Shown: positions 63,293 through 64,000 of the stretch, in pieces
Layout: each line of letters opens with the position of its first letter
How positions within the stretch are numbered: the first letter of the stretch is position 1
Assembly (NCBI RefSeq): GCF_003858635.1
Contig: NZ_RQJO01000008.1
Span: 1 to 64,000 of the forward strand
DNA from: Larkinella rosea
Lineage (GTDB): Bacteria > Bacteroidota > Bacteroidia > Cytophagales > Spirosomataceae
DNA: 64,000 nucleotides
Reading direction: 5' to 3'
Notes under the pieces: model-generated
Told to the model about the DNA's origin: nothing
The model's database searches: none
What the model saw: the letters and a program-made list of their open reading frames with translations, nothing else
Program-made: the position numbers and the translations under genes

Positions 63293-64000
63293 ATGAAAAC
63301 GTATCTACTTCTGACTTTCTGGGCAATCCTGAATTTAGTAGCGGTTTCGGATGTGCTGGCCACGCACGTTCGGGCGGGCGAAATTACGACCCGCCGGGTT
63401 TCATCGACGGAGCTTACCTATGAGATTACGCTGACGGTGTATTTTGATGTCAACAGAGGTCCGGGTGGAGGCTACAACGCAGCTCTGAATCAACGCGACG
63501 TCAACTTCTGTTTTGGGGTTGGCCAGCAAATGCGCCGGGTACTACGGGTCGATGCCGAAACCCGGAATATCAATGCCAATACCACAATCAATATTTACCG
63601 AACAACTTACACCTATCCCGGGCCCGGAACCTACGACATCAGTTGCACCATTACCAACCGGAATGAAGGAACCCGCAACATTCCCAATTCGGTATTAACC
63701 AGCTTCAAATTACGAACCACCATCGTCGTCAATGCCGGTTTGGGACTCAACAGCACCCCGGTTTTGCTGAATCCGCCGTTGGATTCGGCCCGCGTCGGCC
63801 AGAAGTGGTGCCACAATCCGGCGGCTTTCGATGCCGACGGCGACAGCCTGGCCTACCGGCTTTATACGCCCTCCGGAAAATTGAGCGAAACCGATGATGC
63901 GAACTGCAATCTGGGCTTTGTGGCTGGCTATTCCGACCCGACGACGATCGGTTTAAACCGCGTTAACGAAGCCAATACCGGCCCGGCGACGCTGACGGTC
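63293..64000 (+). CDS. large exported protein of the T9SS/gliding-associated type (N-terminal part)
   Basis: 236 codons, open to the window edge. Signal peptide MKTYLLLTFWAILNLVAVSDVLA, then ATHVRAGEITTRRV and ELTYEITLTVYFDVNRG, CFGVGQQMRRVLRVD, TYTYPGPGTYDISCTITNRNEG, ALNPPLDSARVGQKWCHNPAAFDADGDSLAYRL. These are hallmarks of the long Bacteroidota surface proteins whose C-termini carry a gliding-motility-associated or type B T9SS sorting domain; that end is outside the window. Cargo for the machinery containing GldJ is plausible. Promoter not identified. Confidence 0.8.
   Translation, partial: MKTYLLLTFWAILNLVAVSDVLATHVRAGEITTRRVSSTELTYEITLTVYFDVNRGPGGGYNAALNQRDVNFCFGVGQQMRRVLRVDAETRNINANTTINIYRTTYTYPGPGTYDISCTITNRNEGTRNIPNSVLTSFKLRTTIVVNAGLGLNSTPVLLNPPLDSARVGQKWCHNPAAFDADGDSLAYRLYTPSGKLSETDDANCNLGFVAGYSDPTTIGLNRVNEANTGPATLTV

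Overview
The window looks like chromosomal DNA from a Bacteroidota bacterium, most likely a Cytophagales member close to Spirosoma/Larkinella; the genus is a guess. The evidence is the 16S rRNA 5' end at the left edge, promoters of the Bacteroidota type (TTG, 20 bases, TAnnTTTG), a GldJ gliding lipoprotein, a SusC/SusD pair with its own ECF sigma/FecR pair, DUF4175, DUF5522 and DUF5723 families, and a type-IX-like cargo protein at the right edge. No phage, integrase, IS transposase, CRISPR array or tRNA was found.

Left region (1-22 kb): the 16S start and its leader/promoter (minus strand), pruA, thrC, a TPR protein, then a 450-bp gene-free stretch packed with DnaA boxes that is the best candidate here for a replication origin. 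To its right lie an Ig-like lipoprotein, a methyltransferase coupled to mnmG, a parS-like palindrome in the mnmG leader, DUF4175, comF, gldJ, mfd, an orphan barstar and a three-gene quinone/aromatic detoxification operon resembling mhqO-mhqD, headed by a strongly palindromic operator.

Middle (22.5-47 kb): a TPP riboswitch controls a TonB-dependent receptor (probable thiamine importer). Mostly housekeeping genes follow: a cystathionine gamma-synthase, prfB with its +1 programmed frameshift (reconstructed here across both frames), an Rpn-type nuclease, lpd, a secreted protein made of four tandem repeats, a DUF985 cupin, an ECF sigma/anti-sigma/DUF4097-like operon, rocD, a 55-codon DUF5522 gene, rpmB, a double-DTG aspartic protease with PDZ, tpiA, recQ, msrB, a PBP4-type carboxypeptidase and a free-standing protein resembling the RNA polymerase alpha C-terminal domain.

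Right region (47-64 kb): a GMC dehydrogenase and its Tat-exported small subunit separated by a REP-like palindrome cluster; then, on the minus strand, an ECF sigma - FecR - STN-SusC - SusD - FAD oxidoreductase - esterase - beta-helix operon that reads as one substrate-sensing and uptake locus; and a truncated secreted protein at the edge.

Two genome-scale patterns stand out. Several gene ends carry long, near-perfect inverted repeats built from short iterated words (25270-25400, 38331-38410, 38781-38860, 41132-41179, 55842-55932). A palindrome family around CGGTTT...AAACCG recurs in intergenic DNA. I did not find an unmistakable new multi-gene system; the best leads are the origin/parS region, the palindrome families, the alpha-CTD-like protein and the four-repeat secreted protein.
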